From positions 36,287 through 100,286 of the forward strand of contig QYAI01000101.1 in the NCBI GenBank assembly GCA_003988855.1: a stretch of 64,000 nucleotides of DNA, in the 5' to 3' direction. How positions within the stretch are numbered: the stretch's first letter is position 1; every line of letters starts with the position of its first letter. The translations under genes were made by a program, and so were the position numbers. This document shows positions 35,274 through 45,448 of this stretch, piece by piece. Source of the stretch: Arachnopeziza araneosa. Its lineage: Eukaryota; Ascomycota; Leotiomycetes; Helotiales; Arachnopezizaceae. Below the pieces are notes generated by a model. It had not been told where the DNA came from and ran no database searches. It was given only the letters and a program-made list of their open reading frames with translations.

Positions 35274-36218
35274 ATGGAAGAAGCTCTCGACTCGCTCCGC
35301 ATCACTCGCCGCCGCATCTTCTCGTCACGATGGCTCCTCGGCTCAAAAGTCCTCTCGAGAAGATCAAACAAGACCAGATCCCATCTTCTGGAAATCCCGC
35401 CCGAGATCCGTCTTGAAATATACCGCTACATCAACCCCACCTCATCGTTCTTGCGTCCGCCTGCCAACCCGCTGTATCGTCTCCTATTCATCTGCAAATT
35501 CTTACGGCGAGAGATCGCTTCTCTATTCTATAATGCCCGCTCATTCACGTTTCTGGACCCGAAGCCATGTGGCTTCTTTCTCAACACTACCGCGACTCAT
35601 CTACACTTGCTTACGGGACTGACGTTGAGCGTCTGTGGGAATGAGACGTATACACTGGAACCAATCTTCGAGATGCTGGTTCGGAACAACGTCCCACTGA
35701 GAACCTTGGTGTTGAAGCTCATGCTTGTCTTGGGGGATACGATTCCCGAGAAGCCACCAGTAGAGAAGATGCTGCCGGCAGGTACTGCCGAGACGGTTTT
35801 CTCGGAAGCAAGGTCTCGTGCTCGACGTTTGAGCGCAGATTTTGGGACGGATTTGAATTTGGTTCCGGAACCTGTCGTGGATCTCGCTGCAGAACCCCCA
35901 GCGACTCAATATGAGATTTTCAAATCAGCAATGGGGTCGATGAGATCTGTTCGCTACCTAGCAATTGATGGACATCCGACTGGTGATTGGGCGGTTGAAT
36001 TTGAACTCGCCGTGCTGGATTTGTATTTGAGGATGTTTGAGGTCGCGAAAGAGGAAGGGAAGCGGGTGTACAAAGGCCCAAGCCCTTTGCCGCCGGGGTA
36101 TACTTATGATACATATTGGCTACACAACGATGTCTGGATTCAGGGTGAGGAGAAGCCTGACCCGACGGATTTCTTACGAGAGAATTATGGCCCTTGGAGA
36201 CGTTTACCGGGTACTTGA
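35274..36218 (+). CDS. F-box-like domain protein
   Basis: Single exon, 314 aa from ATG 35274. Residues about 38-60 read LLEIPPEIRLEIYRYI, the degenerate F-box start common in large Pezizomycotina families, followed by YRLLFICKFLRREIASLFY (second half of the box) and alternating leucine strands that may form a few degenerate LRRs. The C-terminal third ends in a Trp/Tyr-rich motif. Such proteins are thought to act as SCF substrate receptors. The target is unknown. No introns, signal peptide or membrane segments. It lies next to the protease gene in the same orientation; no functional link is evident. Confidence 0.65.
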   Translation: MEEALDSLRITRRRIFSSRWLLGSKVLSRRSNKTRSHLLEIPPEIRLEIYRYINPTSSFLRPPANPLYRLLFICKFLRREIASLFYNARSFTFLDPKPCGFFLNTTATHLHLLTGLTLSVCGNETYTLEPIFEMLVRNNVPLRTLVLKLMLVLGDTIPEKPPVEKMLPAGTAETVFSEARSRARRLSADFGTDLNLVPEPVVDLAAEPPATQYEIFKSAMGSMRSVRYLAIDGHPTGDWAVEFELAVLDLYLRMFEVAKEEGKRVYKGPSPLPPGYTYDTYWLHNDVWIQGEEKPDPTDFLRENYGPWRRLPGT

Positions 36219-37474
36219 CGATGAACATATGAGGATCTATGATGAGACGATTTACGATGGAGCGTTGCCGAAGTTCAAACTGTAGTATTCATAATAATAA
36301 CTAATATTTCATATCAATTCATGTTGTTACATACGTACTCAGTCCTTTCATTTATGTGAAGTCAAAGCCATCTTCAAAACTGAAATCATACTTCGAAATG
36401 ACTGGACAATGCCGACCAATTATAGTCCTGGATCGGTCACAGCAAGAGGATCTTTCCAATCAGTCATATCCCCTCATTGCTACTCAAAGCTTGCATCATA
36501 ATCGAGCGCTTGATTGATCATAACAATAGATTCGACAGAATCCTGGTGCCAGGAATACCTTATTCATGATTGGCAGCCTTGAATTAAGCCTACCTTCTCA
36601 TGGCCAAGACAATGATTTGACAATCTTGAAAACTTCATTCCACCAGTCGTAAGGGCTCGTTGAAGGTATCTAATATTGAGTTCCGTCATATTTGTTGGAT
36701 GATGGTGGCGAACCGATGAGAAGGGTAGAACTAGGTATTTCATCGTTCGGTGATGACCATGGGAAGTGATTCAAGTCTGCATAATGGCTGACAATACTAG
36801 CGTTCGTTATTATCTTTCAACTCAGATCTTCGAGAACGACCAAAAAATTTGTCTCATCCAAAATTCAACCTTATTGTGACGTCTCCAGTATCTGAACCTC
36901 TTCAGCGCATCCACTCATATAATCCCAATACGTCAACTAACAAACCGAGCACAAATGCGCCACTCATCACCAGTGACTATTCACCGACTCCAACTATCGC
37001 TTTCATTTCATTTTCGGACTCTTCCTCCGGGTTGTGTCGTCGGAGATCGAAACGAACATCTCAAGGCGATCCCGGTCTAGCTGCATGCAATCATCTAGGG
37101 ATCATTAGCTGACCGTGATCGCTTACTGACCCACACGCACTAAAATTACGGGAAGATTTGACGTGAGTCTCGCTAGCACAGGGTGAGAGTGACAGGGTTG
37201 CGTTCTTTGGTGATGGTCGATCTTTGTGGGATCCGGTGTTGCTGTTACTCGTACGATGGATGTGGCTACGGGTGTTAACATGAATGGAGACGAAACCAAC
37301 CGGGCTTTAGCCAGTGTAGAGTTAACACCGGGAGTAAATGTGCCATCTTAACTCCAGAGCGGATGCTTTAAGAATGTAAGTGTGAAGTTGTGCTTCTTTG
37401 ATGATTACATCTTGATTGTCCTTCCCACAAGACAACACCAATCTACCACCTTTCTCATTCATCAAACAATCACA
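36219..37474. other. Gene-free stretch, 1.26 kb
   Basis: AT-rich left half, nothing supported. It ends with the promoter/5' UTR of the SDR gene (CAACA-rich leader at 37430-37474). Confidence 0.3.
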
Positions 37475-38272
37475 ATGGCCGCCACAATCGCAAATTATGC
37501 CCCCAAGCTGGCGGGAAAACGAGTCCTCATCATCGGTGGTACCTCTGGTATCGGTTTCGGCGTCGCTGAAGCCCTCGTCCAGCACGGTGCCGGCTCAGTC
37601 ATCATCTCATCCTCCTCTGCTGGGAAAATCGCCAAAGCACTTGAGCGCCTAGAGAGCAACAACTCAGCCAAATCCCAGATCCAAGGATTCCCATGCGATC
37701 TAGGATCCCCAGAGACCCTCACTTCCGAGGTCGAGAAGCTGTTTGATCAGGTCTCCCAGGGTGGGAAACTTGATCATGTTGTTTTCACGGCGGGTGATTC
37801 GCCCGCTGTGGGTAAACTGGAGGATTTCAAATTCGATGTTTTGAGGCAGGCCGGTACGGTCCGCTTCTTTGCTCCGCTGGTTGTGGCTCAGCAGCTCAGG
37901 AAGCATCTCAATGAGGGGGTGGCATCTTCATTCACTATCACTACAGGTGGCGCTACAGAACATTGTTCCGAAGATTGGACTGTCATGTACTCATATCTGT
38001 CGGGTCTGCGTGGTATGACCAGAGGTTTGGCTGTTGATCTTGCTCCCATTCGAGTCAATGCTGTGGGTCTGGGACCGGTGGAGACGGAGATCTGGGGACA
38101 CGTCAAGGAGATGGGTTATTGGGATTATGTTACTGGTAAACTCAAGGCGAGAATGACGACTGGTCGGATTGGTAGTGTAGAGGATGTTGTAGAGGCTTAC
38201 TTGTACTTGATGAAAGATAAGAATGTTTCTGGAAGCGTGGTTGAGAGCACAGGAGGTACCCTTCTCTCATAG
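37475..38272 (+). CDS. Short-chain dehydrogenase/reductase-like protein lacking the usual YxxxK
   Basis: Single exon, 265 aa from MAATIANY. A classical Rossmann N-terminus with GGTSGIGFGVAEAL (TGxxxGxG-type) binds NAD(P). PCDLGS supplies the adenine-contact Asp, and VVFTAGDSPAVG replaces the NNAG strand. In the active-site helix the sequence is MYSYLSGLRGMTRGLAVDL. Aligning GMTRGLA with the family places no Lys at the catalytic position, so catalysis by the standard Tyr-Lys pair is doubtful. RVNAVGLGPVETE and a GSVVESTGG C-terminus are typical. It may be a reductase with an altered mechanism or a ligand-binding relative; substrate unknown. Cytosolic. Confidence 0.85.
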   Translation: MAATIANYAPKLAGKRVLIIGGTSGIGFGVAEALVQHGAGSVIISSSSAGKIAKALERLESNNSAKSQIQGFPCDLGSPETLTSEVEKLFDQVSQGGKLDHVVFTAGDSPAVGKLEDFKFDVLRQAGTVRFFAPLVVAQQLRKHLNEGVASSFTITTGGATEHCSEDWTVMYSYLSGLRGMTRGLAVDLAPIRVNAVGLGPVETEIWGHVKEMGYWDYVTGKLKARMTTGRIGSVEDVVEAYLYLMKDKNVSGSVVESTGGTLLS

Positions 38273-38994
38273 TTACTCAGTTTTAGTTTAGATTCAGTAT
38301 TTACGTAGAAAACAATGAGGTTGGTTCGTTCTCTGATAGTTACGTTGTATTTCTTATTTGACTCCTTGTGAACAATGCAAAATCTGACTTAGACTTGTGT
38401 CATTTTGCGAGTCGAAGATTTCTTTTGCTTACGTCATATTTATTTCCCAGATTTTGGGCATTGAGTCTTGGTGGCAGTCATGTAACGGTTATTCCCATCT
38501 TCTGATAGAATTTGTCAGCTTCAAATCAGAGATGCCACGGTTTTGCTAATCTTGCAGTCTTTACGAATATCAAAATGCCAAAGAGAACCTCATTCAACGG
38601 ATTTTGCATCCGTCCATCTCTCGTACAATACCCATGCAAGCCAGCCAGCCATATCGCCATCCCACCGGACATAACCCAGTGTCGTCAAAACATTATCTCC
38701 ATTGTAACTCCTACGAATCAAATTGGAATCTCGTATCTTAGTTATAAACCGTCGTTGTTGGAATAAAGGATCCTATCCCGACGGCCCTAGAGGCGGCACG
38801 GCAGCAAGGATGCTCGGTATTCGGAAATCCTAAATGTCCATCCCCAGGCACTATCAGCCGCTAAAAGTCCGTACCCAGCACCCGCACTGCATTTCATTGC
38901 AGCGCATGGATGGGGTCATTCTACAATCAACCTTGGGTTGTTTCCTAGCTTTCAATCTTACAGTAACGACTGTATTTGATCCCATCAACACCCT
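38273..38994. other. Gene-free stretch
   Basis: About 720 bp between two plus-strand genes. No feature recognised beyond expected 3' UTR and promoter. Confidence 0.3.
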
Positions 38995-40205
38995 ATGTTC
39001 TCCTTCTACAAGTCGGCGGCTCGACTTAATACATTAAAAGGCCAGATTAGAACCGTCAGCATGATGAAGGAGGCTATTGTGTCTAAAGGACCCAAGGTCA
39101 ATATCACCGAAAGTCCAATTCCAGAGGCGGGGAAGGGACAGGTGGTTGTGAAGGTTGTGTATAGTGGGAGTAATCCAAAGGACTGGTAAGTGTTCAATGA
39201 TTACTATTTCCATCTCACCTTGCGATTGCGATTGACTCTAATACAGGCAGGAAGAGACCACAGTATTGGGGCAGTGTTGGTACTGGAAATCAGGGTGATG
39301 ATATCTCTGGTATTATCCATGAAGTGGGCGAGGGTGTTTCTGAGTTCAAACCTGGAGACCGAGTGGCGGCTATGCATGAGATGAAGACGCCTGGTGGTAG
39401 CTATGCTGAATATGGAGTCAGTTGGGCATATACCACATTTCATTTACCAGAAAAAACATCTTTCGAAGGTAAGTAGACGATTGCGTTGAATTACTGGACC
39501 GATTCGCTGATTCAATCATCAGAGGGCGCTGCCATACCTCTTACTGCTCTCACAGCAGCCTGTGGTCTCTACTCACGACTCGGCCTCCCACAACCATGGT
39601 TGCCCCTCCAAAACTCACAAAAACTTCCCCTCGTCATCTGGGGCGCCTCATCAGCCGTGGGATCCTACGCCATCCAACTCGCTCAACGCTCCAACATCCA
39701 CCCACTCATCTGTATCGCAGGCCGTGCACAGTCGCATGTCGAATCACTCATCGACCGAAGCAAAGGTGATGTGGTACTTGACTACCGCGACGGAGACAAT
39801 GCCGTGATCCAAAGCATTAAAGATGCTTTAAACGGTGAGAAGCTTGAATACGCATTCGATGCCATTTCAGAAGATGGTTCATATCAGGCCATCTGTCAAG
39901 TTTTAGATCATCAGTCAGGAAAAATGGCCCTAATTGTTCCAGCAGCCTCATATTCTGAGATTCCGAAATCAGTGCAGAAGAGTGTCATGTTGGTAGCGGA
40001 TATTCATCTGGACTTGAAGGATTTTGGTTTTGTGTTCTCGCGATATTTTACGAGAGGACTTGAGGAGGGTTGGTTCAAGGCTCATCCGCAGGAAGTTGTG
40101 CCGGGTGGATTGGAGGGCGTGCAGAAGGGCTTGGAGGATTTGAAGAATGGGAAAGCGAGTGCAGTGAAGTACGTGTTTCGGATTGCAGATACATCAGGTT
40201 TGTAG
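38995..40205 (+). CDS. Zinc-independent MDR oxidoreductase (quinone/enoyl reductase-like)
   Basis: Three exons: 38995-39185, 39251-39468 and 39523-40205, 363 aa. The GroES-like N-terminal domain shows GQVVVKVVYSGSNPKDW, GNQGDDISGIIHEVG and FKPGDRVAAMH. The Rossmann domain shows LVIWGASSAVGSYAIQLA (AxxVG motif) that binds NADPH. The Cys/His zinc ligands of alcohol dehydrogenases are absent, so it belongs with quinone oxidoreductase/enoyl reductase-type MDRs. The first 24 residues (MFSFYKSAARLNTLKGQIRT) are basic and could be a mitochondrial presequence. Translation from MMKEAIV would give a cytosolic form. The 3' splice at intron 1 uses the second of two close AGs, required for frame. Confidence 0.85.
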
Positions 40206-41038
40206 TCTTGAAGTTAGTGGAGGCATTGTGAAGAAAAATGGCAAAGTAGTTGAAGCATTGGTTGTCAAAGATAGTTTCTATGTCATGTGAGATTTTCAAT
40301 CTAGGATGTAAAGAAGGCTTGGTGACACAAGAATGATATCATATATTTATATCATTTTTCAATCTTGCACTTTCGATCGGTTCACCATCCTGGCAGATCT
40401 TCGGGTCATGAGGCTGAACTAAGAGCAACACTTGACCCAACTACCGACGGCAAAATAATCTTGCTAAAGCTAGTAGGTGAAACCTCTTGCATAGAAAGAA
40501 TTCAATTGGTCTTTTGAAAGCGGCGTAGTGATTTGGGAAAATGGAACAATAAGCTGGAGTAACTCAGCAGGGAGTTGCCTAATTGTACAACCCTTCCGAC
40601 TCAGAGAATTGTTTAAAAATCATCTCAGATATAATCAAAAACATCAATGAGTCAGAATCTGATTCCCAGGGGAAGTAAAGTAAGCCCGAGAACTTGCAGA
40701 TTCGGCATTGCAGGCTTCCAACTTGTTTAACCAACCCCTGGCGTTTTCCGGTGTGTCTGCTTTGGGAAAAGCAAGTGACGATAAGTTTCGTAGCACCTCG
40801 CAAACGATTGGCCTTTATTTCACCACGTATTAGAAGCCTGTCATTTGCCTCATTTCAATTCTGTCATATTTTTTGTGCCGGGCTATGCATGTTTCACATA
40901 GCCTCGCGGTCTGCCGGTGTCTCTCGCGAGGCTAGCGATTACGTTCTGCCTATAAAGCGAGTGTTCGATCAAACTCAATTACTTTGGTAGATTATTGGGA
41001 CCCTCCTTTGAGACTCAGAGGTCAGCTAAGAATTTTCA
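40206..41038. other. Gene-free stretch
   Basis: About 830 bp between plus-strand genes. It contains an ATATCATATATTTATATCA near-palindrome around 40337-40355. No gene. Confidence 0.3.
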
Positions 41039-43269
41039 ATGGCTTCTCTTGGCCCAACTCCGGATCTCGAGTCCGATCTGGCATCTTGGAGATTCAGCAG
41101 AACCATCAATTTTGGGTCGAACCCCCCATTAGGGCTAGATTCACCATCAAGATCCTGGAGGCCTTTGACCCAAGAAGAACATGATGGTCAGCAAACTGAG
41201 AAATCAGCAGCTTCACATCCTTTGCTCGCAAACCGGCCTAGCAGCCCACCAATGGAGAACCCAATACCGTTACAATCCAAGAAACGGCAGCTGTGGCTCA
41301 CAATCGCACTTTCTACTATCACTCTTCCCTTTTCAGGATTTTTATTCTACTACTTGATTCAAATTTTGATTAAAAATGATCCTCAAGTTGGGCCTTGGCT
41401 GCTGTCGCTAGGTCCTTCAAAGACTTTGCTATTCGTCACGGTCTTGTCACAAACGTTGGTCCTGTTGAATCATATCTTGATGATCCGTATCCTTGATATT
41501 CTCAGATGGCAACTCGCGATGAGAAAAGAAGGTGTGGAAGCACCCGTGTTCTTCGTTCTTGGGGCCGCTATGTCTTTCGTGGGAGCGTTGGCGATGGTTC
41601 GTATTGGTGGAAAAACTAGCATATGGAGTTTTCACAAGTAAGCAGAGCTAATTAATTAGTAGAAAATGGAAGCCTGGCTGATCAGCAGCAGATTATTGAC
41701 ACCAATTTTATTTCCATTTACCAATGTATTACTCAAAGGTGAATTGTTGACTGTTCAAATCTGTCCATCAGCCTCTCCGTAGAGTGCGAATGTTAATCTA
41801 GGTGAACAGCTCGAATCACATATCCAGCAGTTTATATCGCACAAAATACGACGCAGATGTTCTCCGGATTGGCGCCTCTAAATACTACACGCCTCCTTGA
41901 GGCTCATCTAATAGCTCCGGCTGTCATTTGCACCTATTTTTCTGGGAATATTGCGAGCATTCTCTCAGTTCCGAAATATGTAGCCGAGGCTGAGCCCGTT
42001 TCTTGCGGTGGCCCGGATTGCGATTCAATATTTCTTCCAGGTGGCGTAGAGCAGATGCGATTACTTAATACGAATCTCAGTGGCACGTTACTTCAAGATG
42101 GGTTTCTCGACGCTCCAGATGCTATCACCTCTTTTGATACTCCTGGCTACCAGCTAGATTTCTACCCAGCAACTGACTTCGAATTTGATCCAAGTCATGA
42201 TTGTTCGCTGTATGGCGTAGTAAGTGGAGAAGGTCTGTATATGTGTGTGGCCACTAATGTGTGGTCAGACCTCGTCATAGGTAAGAAATCAGTCTTACCA
42301 TCTGTGTAATGCGGTACTGAATGCTGTCCAGGCTGGAGCGTTTGTCCCACAGTATTGTATGATCAAAATGCTTGTATCACAAACACCACCTGGACAGAGG
42401 TGTTGCAACAGAATGTTACTGTGTCGGGATGGAAACGCTATGCGCAGGTGACGTACGATAGCAAGAATCTATCCGTCTTAGACGCAGCAATTAGGCCATG
42501 GAAAGAAGCAGTCAATTACACAGCCAGCGATTTTCGTCTCGCATATGACACTGTGCTCGATGATAATGCCACCTCTTTAACTCAACCTAGGATCAACTCT
42601 TCACAATCAAACCCGGACTTTTACATGGTACAATCTCTCTTGTATCAACTCGGTTGGGTTCTTCGCCTATACATGGACGACTTTCCCGCGGACAGTAAAA
42701 CACCAACCGATCTTCTCAAAAGCATGGTTGTGATTCCCATTCAGTTCTCCACAGCAGCATGGCAGAAAATTAACTCTACTCTGAGTGTTCTATCTTCGAA
42801 CTCAACCTCTTATGCATTACCCCCAGATCTTGTAACAAAAGTATCCACTGTCCGTCGAACAGCGCGAGTAATGGCCGTGCCCTGGAGTGTGTACGCCTTT
42901 ATCGGTATACTTGGCGCAGTATATCTCTATTCTTTGGCTCTATTTCTGTGGCTAATGTGGCAGGGAGAAGAGATACCTCATATTTCGGATTTTCCGGAGT
43001 TGGATTTCGCTTCAAAAGTTATCAGCCCAGATCAGGAGATGCGCTCTGCGGACGGCAGTGAAAATGCGGCTTCGGAAAGAATGTGGAGCTTAAAATACCT
43101 TCGAATGAAATATATCAGCAACGGGACTTCTGGCGCTTTCATTGAGAGGTTCCGAGATAAGATTATCAGAGTGGTGGCGAGACCTTGTGAAAAGAAATCA
43201 ATTGTAATTTTGACTTCGGGCATCGAGGGAAATGAGGAGCCGCTTGTTGCTGGAGAAGAGTATTTTTGA
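41039..43269 (+). CDS. Fungal multi-pass membrane protein with large extracellular domain
   Basis: Four exons: 41039-41637, 41692-41738, 41810-42280 and 42332-43269, 684 aa. Order: polar cytosolic N-terminus; about three transmembrane helices (LWLTIALSTITLPFSGFLF, LLFVTVLSQTLVLL, FFVLGAAMSFVGALAMV); a long Asn/Thr/Cys-bearing domain with many N-glycosylation sequons (NTT, NLS, NVT, NYT); a final helix (YAFIGILGAVYLYSLALFLW) and a cytosolic tail with basic and acidic clusters. This topology matches a widespread family of unknown function (DUF3176-like). The 47-nt second exon and the AG choice at 41809 are set by reading frame; the AG eight bases earlier would bring an in-frame stop. Role unknown, perhaps surface sensing. 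Confidence 0.75.
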
Positions 43270-44242
43270 CAGAATCTTAAGCGCAAAATATTCCATGTAC
43301 TTGTATTGGTAATTACTTTGTATTTTTTTAGAAAGACATTTTCGGGTGGTGAATTTCAATTCTTTTAGTTCTAGTAAATGCTCTGTCGTCGAATAGATAT
43401 ATCCAATTCAACTGGGGGTAAGCAGAAGCAGCTGCACAGAGGTCTGAACTCTAAACTTTCAGGATATTTGATTTTGCATCACCAAACCCGGCAACATTGG
43501 CGAGTGGCGGACTCGATTTTCAGCTGCTGCGCACCCTCTGCAGGTCCGAAATGAGTGGCGGAATGAAGAACATACGAATAAATATGTATAAAAACAACCA
43601 CAAACTTAAATCAAATCCTAGTAAGCACAAACTTTCTATAATTGCCTGTTTATATATTTGGACAAGTATTGTTCAAACTAGAATATATTCAGGAACTGAA
43701 TTCTGTTCGTTTACAGAGTCATCCAATTCTAGCCTTGGCGCCTCATTCCGCCACCTGTTTCCATCCTGCAGAGGCACCCCTTAGAACAGTTTAAAGTTTA
43801 GGCCGAAGCCCCCTGTCTTGTGGAGCACAAACAGCGTTCTGGGCGTTCTCTCAGAGACAGTTCAGCGTCCTGTTCAGCATTTGAAGTGGCCAAATGAATC
43901 AAAACATCTACTAAACATATTTTAGATCATATCGAGATATACCATTCCGATATACAGTTTGCCAATAGAGTTCAATAAAGAATGCCGCTGCGCTGTATGC
44001 TCCTTCACAAAAAGTTTAGCGTTCGGCGCTCGTACCAAACTCAATGGCTTTTTGTCCCCTGAGACGCGCTTTAACGAGATAATTTAGAGGGCTTCTCAGC
44101 TAAACACTACCTATGCTGCGGCCAGAGGGCGGGACATGCCGCCAAGGCTGATTTTCTTCGTTCCAAGTCCGCCCAGCATTTAGGCATCGTTCCTCCCTAG
44201 ATCCTATGCAATTCTTGGTATTCTGAACTCTTTACTCCCGTC
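43270..44242. other. Gene-free stretch containing an inverted-repeat element
   Basis: About 970 bp between plus-strand genes. Apart from the inverted repeat at 43535-43774 I see no gene. Confidence 0.35.
43535..43774. mobile_element. Possible MITE bounded by 32-bp imperfect inverted repeats
   Basis: 43535-43566 and the reverse complement of 43743-43774 agree at 26 of 32 positions, including a perfect outer 10 bp (CCTCTGCAGG) and perfect inner 12 bp (GTGGCGGAATGA). The 240-bp unit has an AT-rich non-coding centre. I see no convincing target-site duplication. Structure fits a miniature inverted-repeat transposon; the arms could also form a hairpin transcript. Confidence 0.45.
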
Positions 44243-45226
44243 ATGGTTCGTAAGAGCTCTGCAGCACGCAAGCTGAAAGCTACCAGATCGGAGAATGTGG
44301 AGCTCGACTCAAACCCTCCAACCCCTCAAATCTCAGTAGGAGACACTGTCGGCCAAAAATCATCTCTGCCGGCGGAGGGCGACCCTAGTGAACCCGAGAA
44401 CGTTATGACAACCAAACAGCATTTAGACGCAATTGATTTAGATCCACTTGTCAATTCAGCTCGCCGCCAGTCAAAACGAAGACTCGATGCAGAAAGTCCA
44501 AACCCACAATCGCTTTATGACGCTTCCTTGACCAAGAAACCCCGCAATGCGAAAGGGTACGCCCCTCCAAGCACATATGCTCATCTCAAAGGGCTCACCG
44601 ACACCATTACTCCTAAACTTCTATGCCTTTTTATAGGCTTGAACCCCGGCATCCAAACCGCGACGCTCGGCCATCCCTACGCCCACCCTTCGAACCATTT
44701 CTGGCGTTTGCTACATTCCTCAGGCTTGACCCCAGATCGTCAGCTCGCACCCGCAGAATATGTCATCTTACCAAAAGAATATGACTTGGGGAATACAAAC
44801 ATAGTTGATAGAGCCACCAGAAATGGCGCGGAGCTCAGCAAAGAGGAGATGGTTACTGGTGCCGGCGTCCTCGACGAAAAGATCCGGAAAGCCCAACCCG
44901 AAGTGGTCTGTCTAGTTGGGAAGAGCATCTGGGAAGCGGTGTGGAAGTGGAAATACGGGAAGGCTATGAAGGCCAATGAGTTCAAGTACGGGTTTCAGGA
45001 TAAGACGGAGAATATGGGCAGGAGTGGTGGTTTCGGAGGTTCAAAAACCTCATGGGATGGAGCTCGGGTGTTTGTGGCAACAAGCACGAGTGGCTTAGCT
45101 GCTAGCCTAAGCACTCAGCAGAAACAAGAGATTTGGAGACAGTTGGGACAGTGGGTTAAAAAGAGGAGGGAAGAGAGGAAGGTTGTAAAAGATGAAGAAT
45201 TAGATAAGCCTGTGTTGGAAAGTTAA
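44243..45226 (+). CDS. Mismatch-specific uracil/thymine DNA glycosylase (MUG/TDG family)
   Basis: Single exon, 327 aa. A basic, disordered N-terminus of about 115 residues (with KKPR) is followed by the UDG-family-2 core: LLCLFIGLNPGIQTATLGH carries the GLNPG motif that holds the catalytic Asn and water, HPSNHFWRLLHSSGL follows as in MUG/TDG, then TNIVDRATRNGAEL, VVCLVGKSIWEAVW and the C-terminal ATSTSGLAASL loop that inserts into the DNA helix. The family removes uracil or thymine from G:U/G:T mismatches, starting base-excision repair in the nucleus. S. pombe Thp1 is a comparable fungal enzyme. A K/R/E-rich tail ends the protein. Confidence 0.9.
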   Translation: MVRKSSAARKLKATRSENVELDSNPPTPQISVGDTVGQKSSLPAEGDPSEPENVMTTKQHLDAIDLDPLVNSARRQSKRRLDAESPNPQSLYDASLTKKPRNAKGYAPPSTYAHLKGLTDTITPKLLCLFIGLNPGIQTATLGHPYAHPSNHFWRLLHSSGLTPDRQLAPAEYVILPKEYDLGNTNIVDRATRNGAELSKEEMVTGAGVLDEKIRKAQPEVVCLVGKSIWEAVWKWKYGKAMKANEFKYGFQDKTENMGRSGGFGGSKTSWDGARVFVATSTSGLAASLSTQQKQEIWRQLGQWVKKRREERKVVKDEELDKPVLES

Positions 45227-45448
45227 ATATTGACACAAAATAGATTGACCCACTATTGTAAAGCAGCAAAGACAACCTACAACTAGGAGAACTTTTCGGC
45301 ATTAATTTTCCCCTACTCGTGCTATTATTTGTCATTGCTGGAAAATGAAGAAGTAAATACTGTAACTGTGTGAGGGTAGGCCCAGGCGGACAGTAGGGTT
45401 GACTTGAATTTCTCCCATTATCATTTCTAAATCAAGATTGCTTCCATC

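Noticed and set aside
43441..43534. Extension of the inverted repeat outward (CTAAACTTT words on both sides)
   Set aside because: The outer words are at unequal distances from the arms, so they are not part of a symmetric element.
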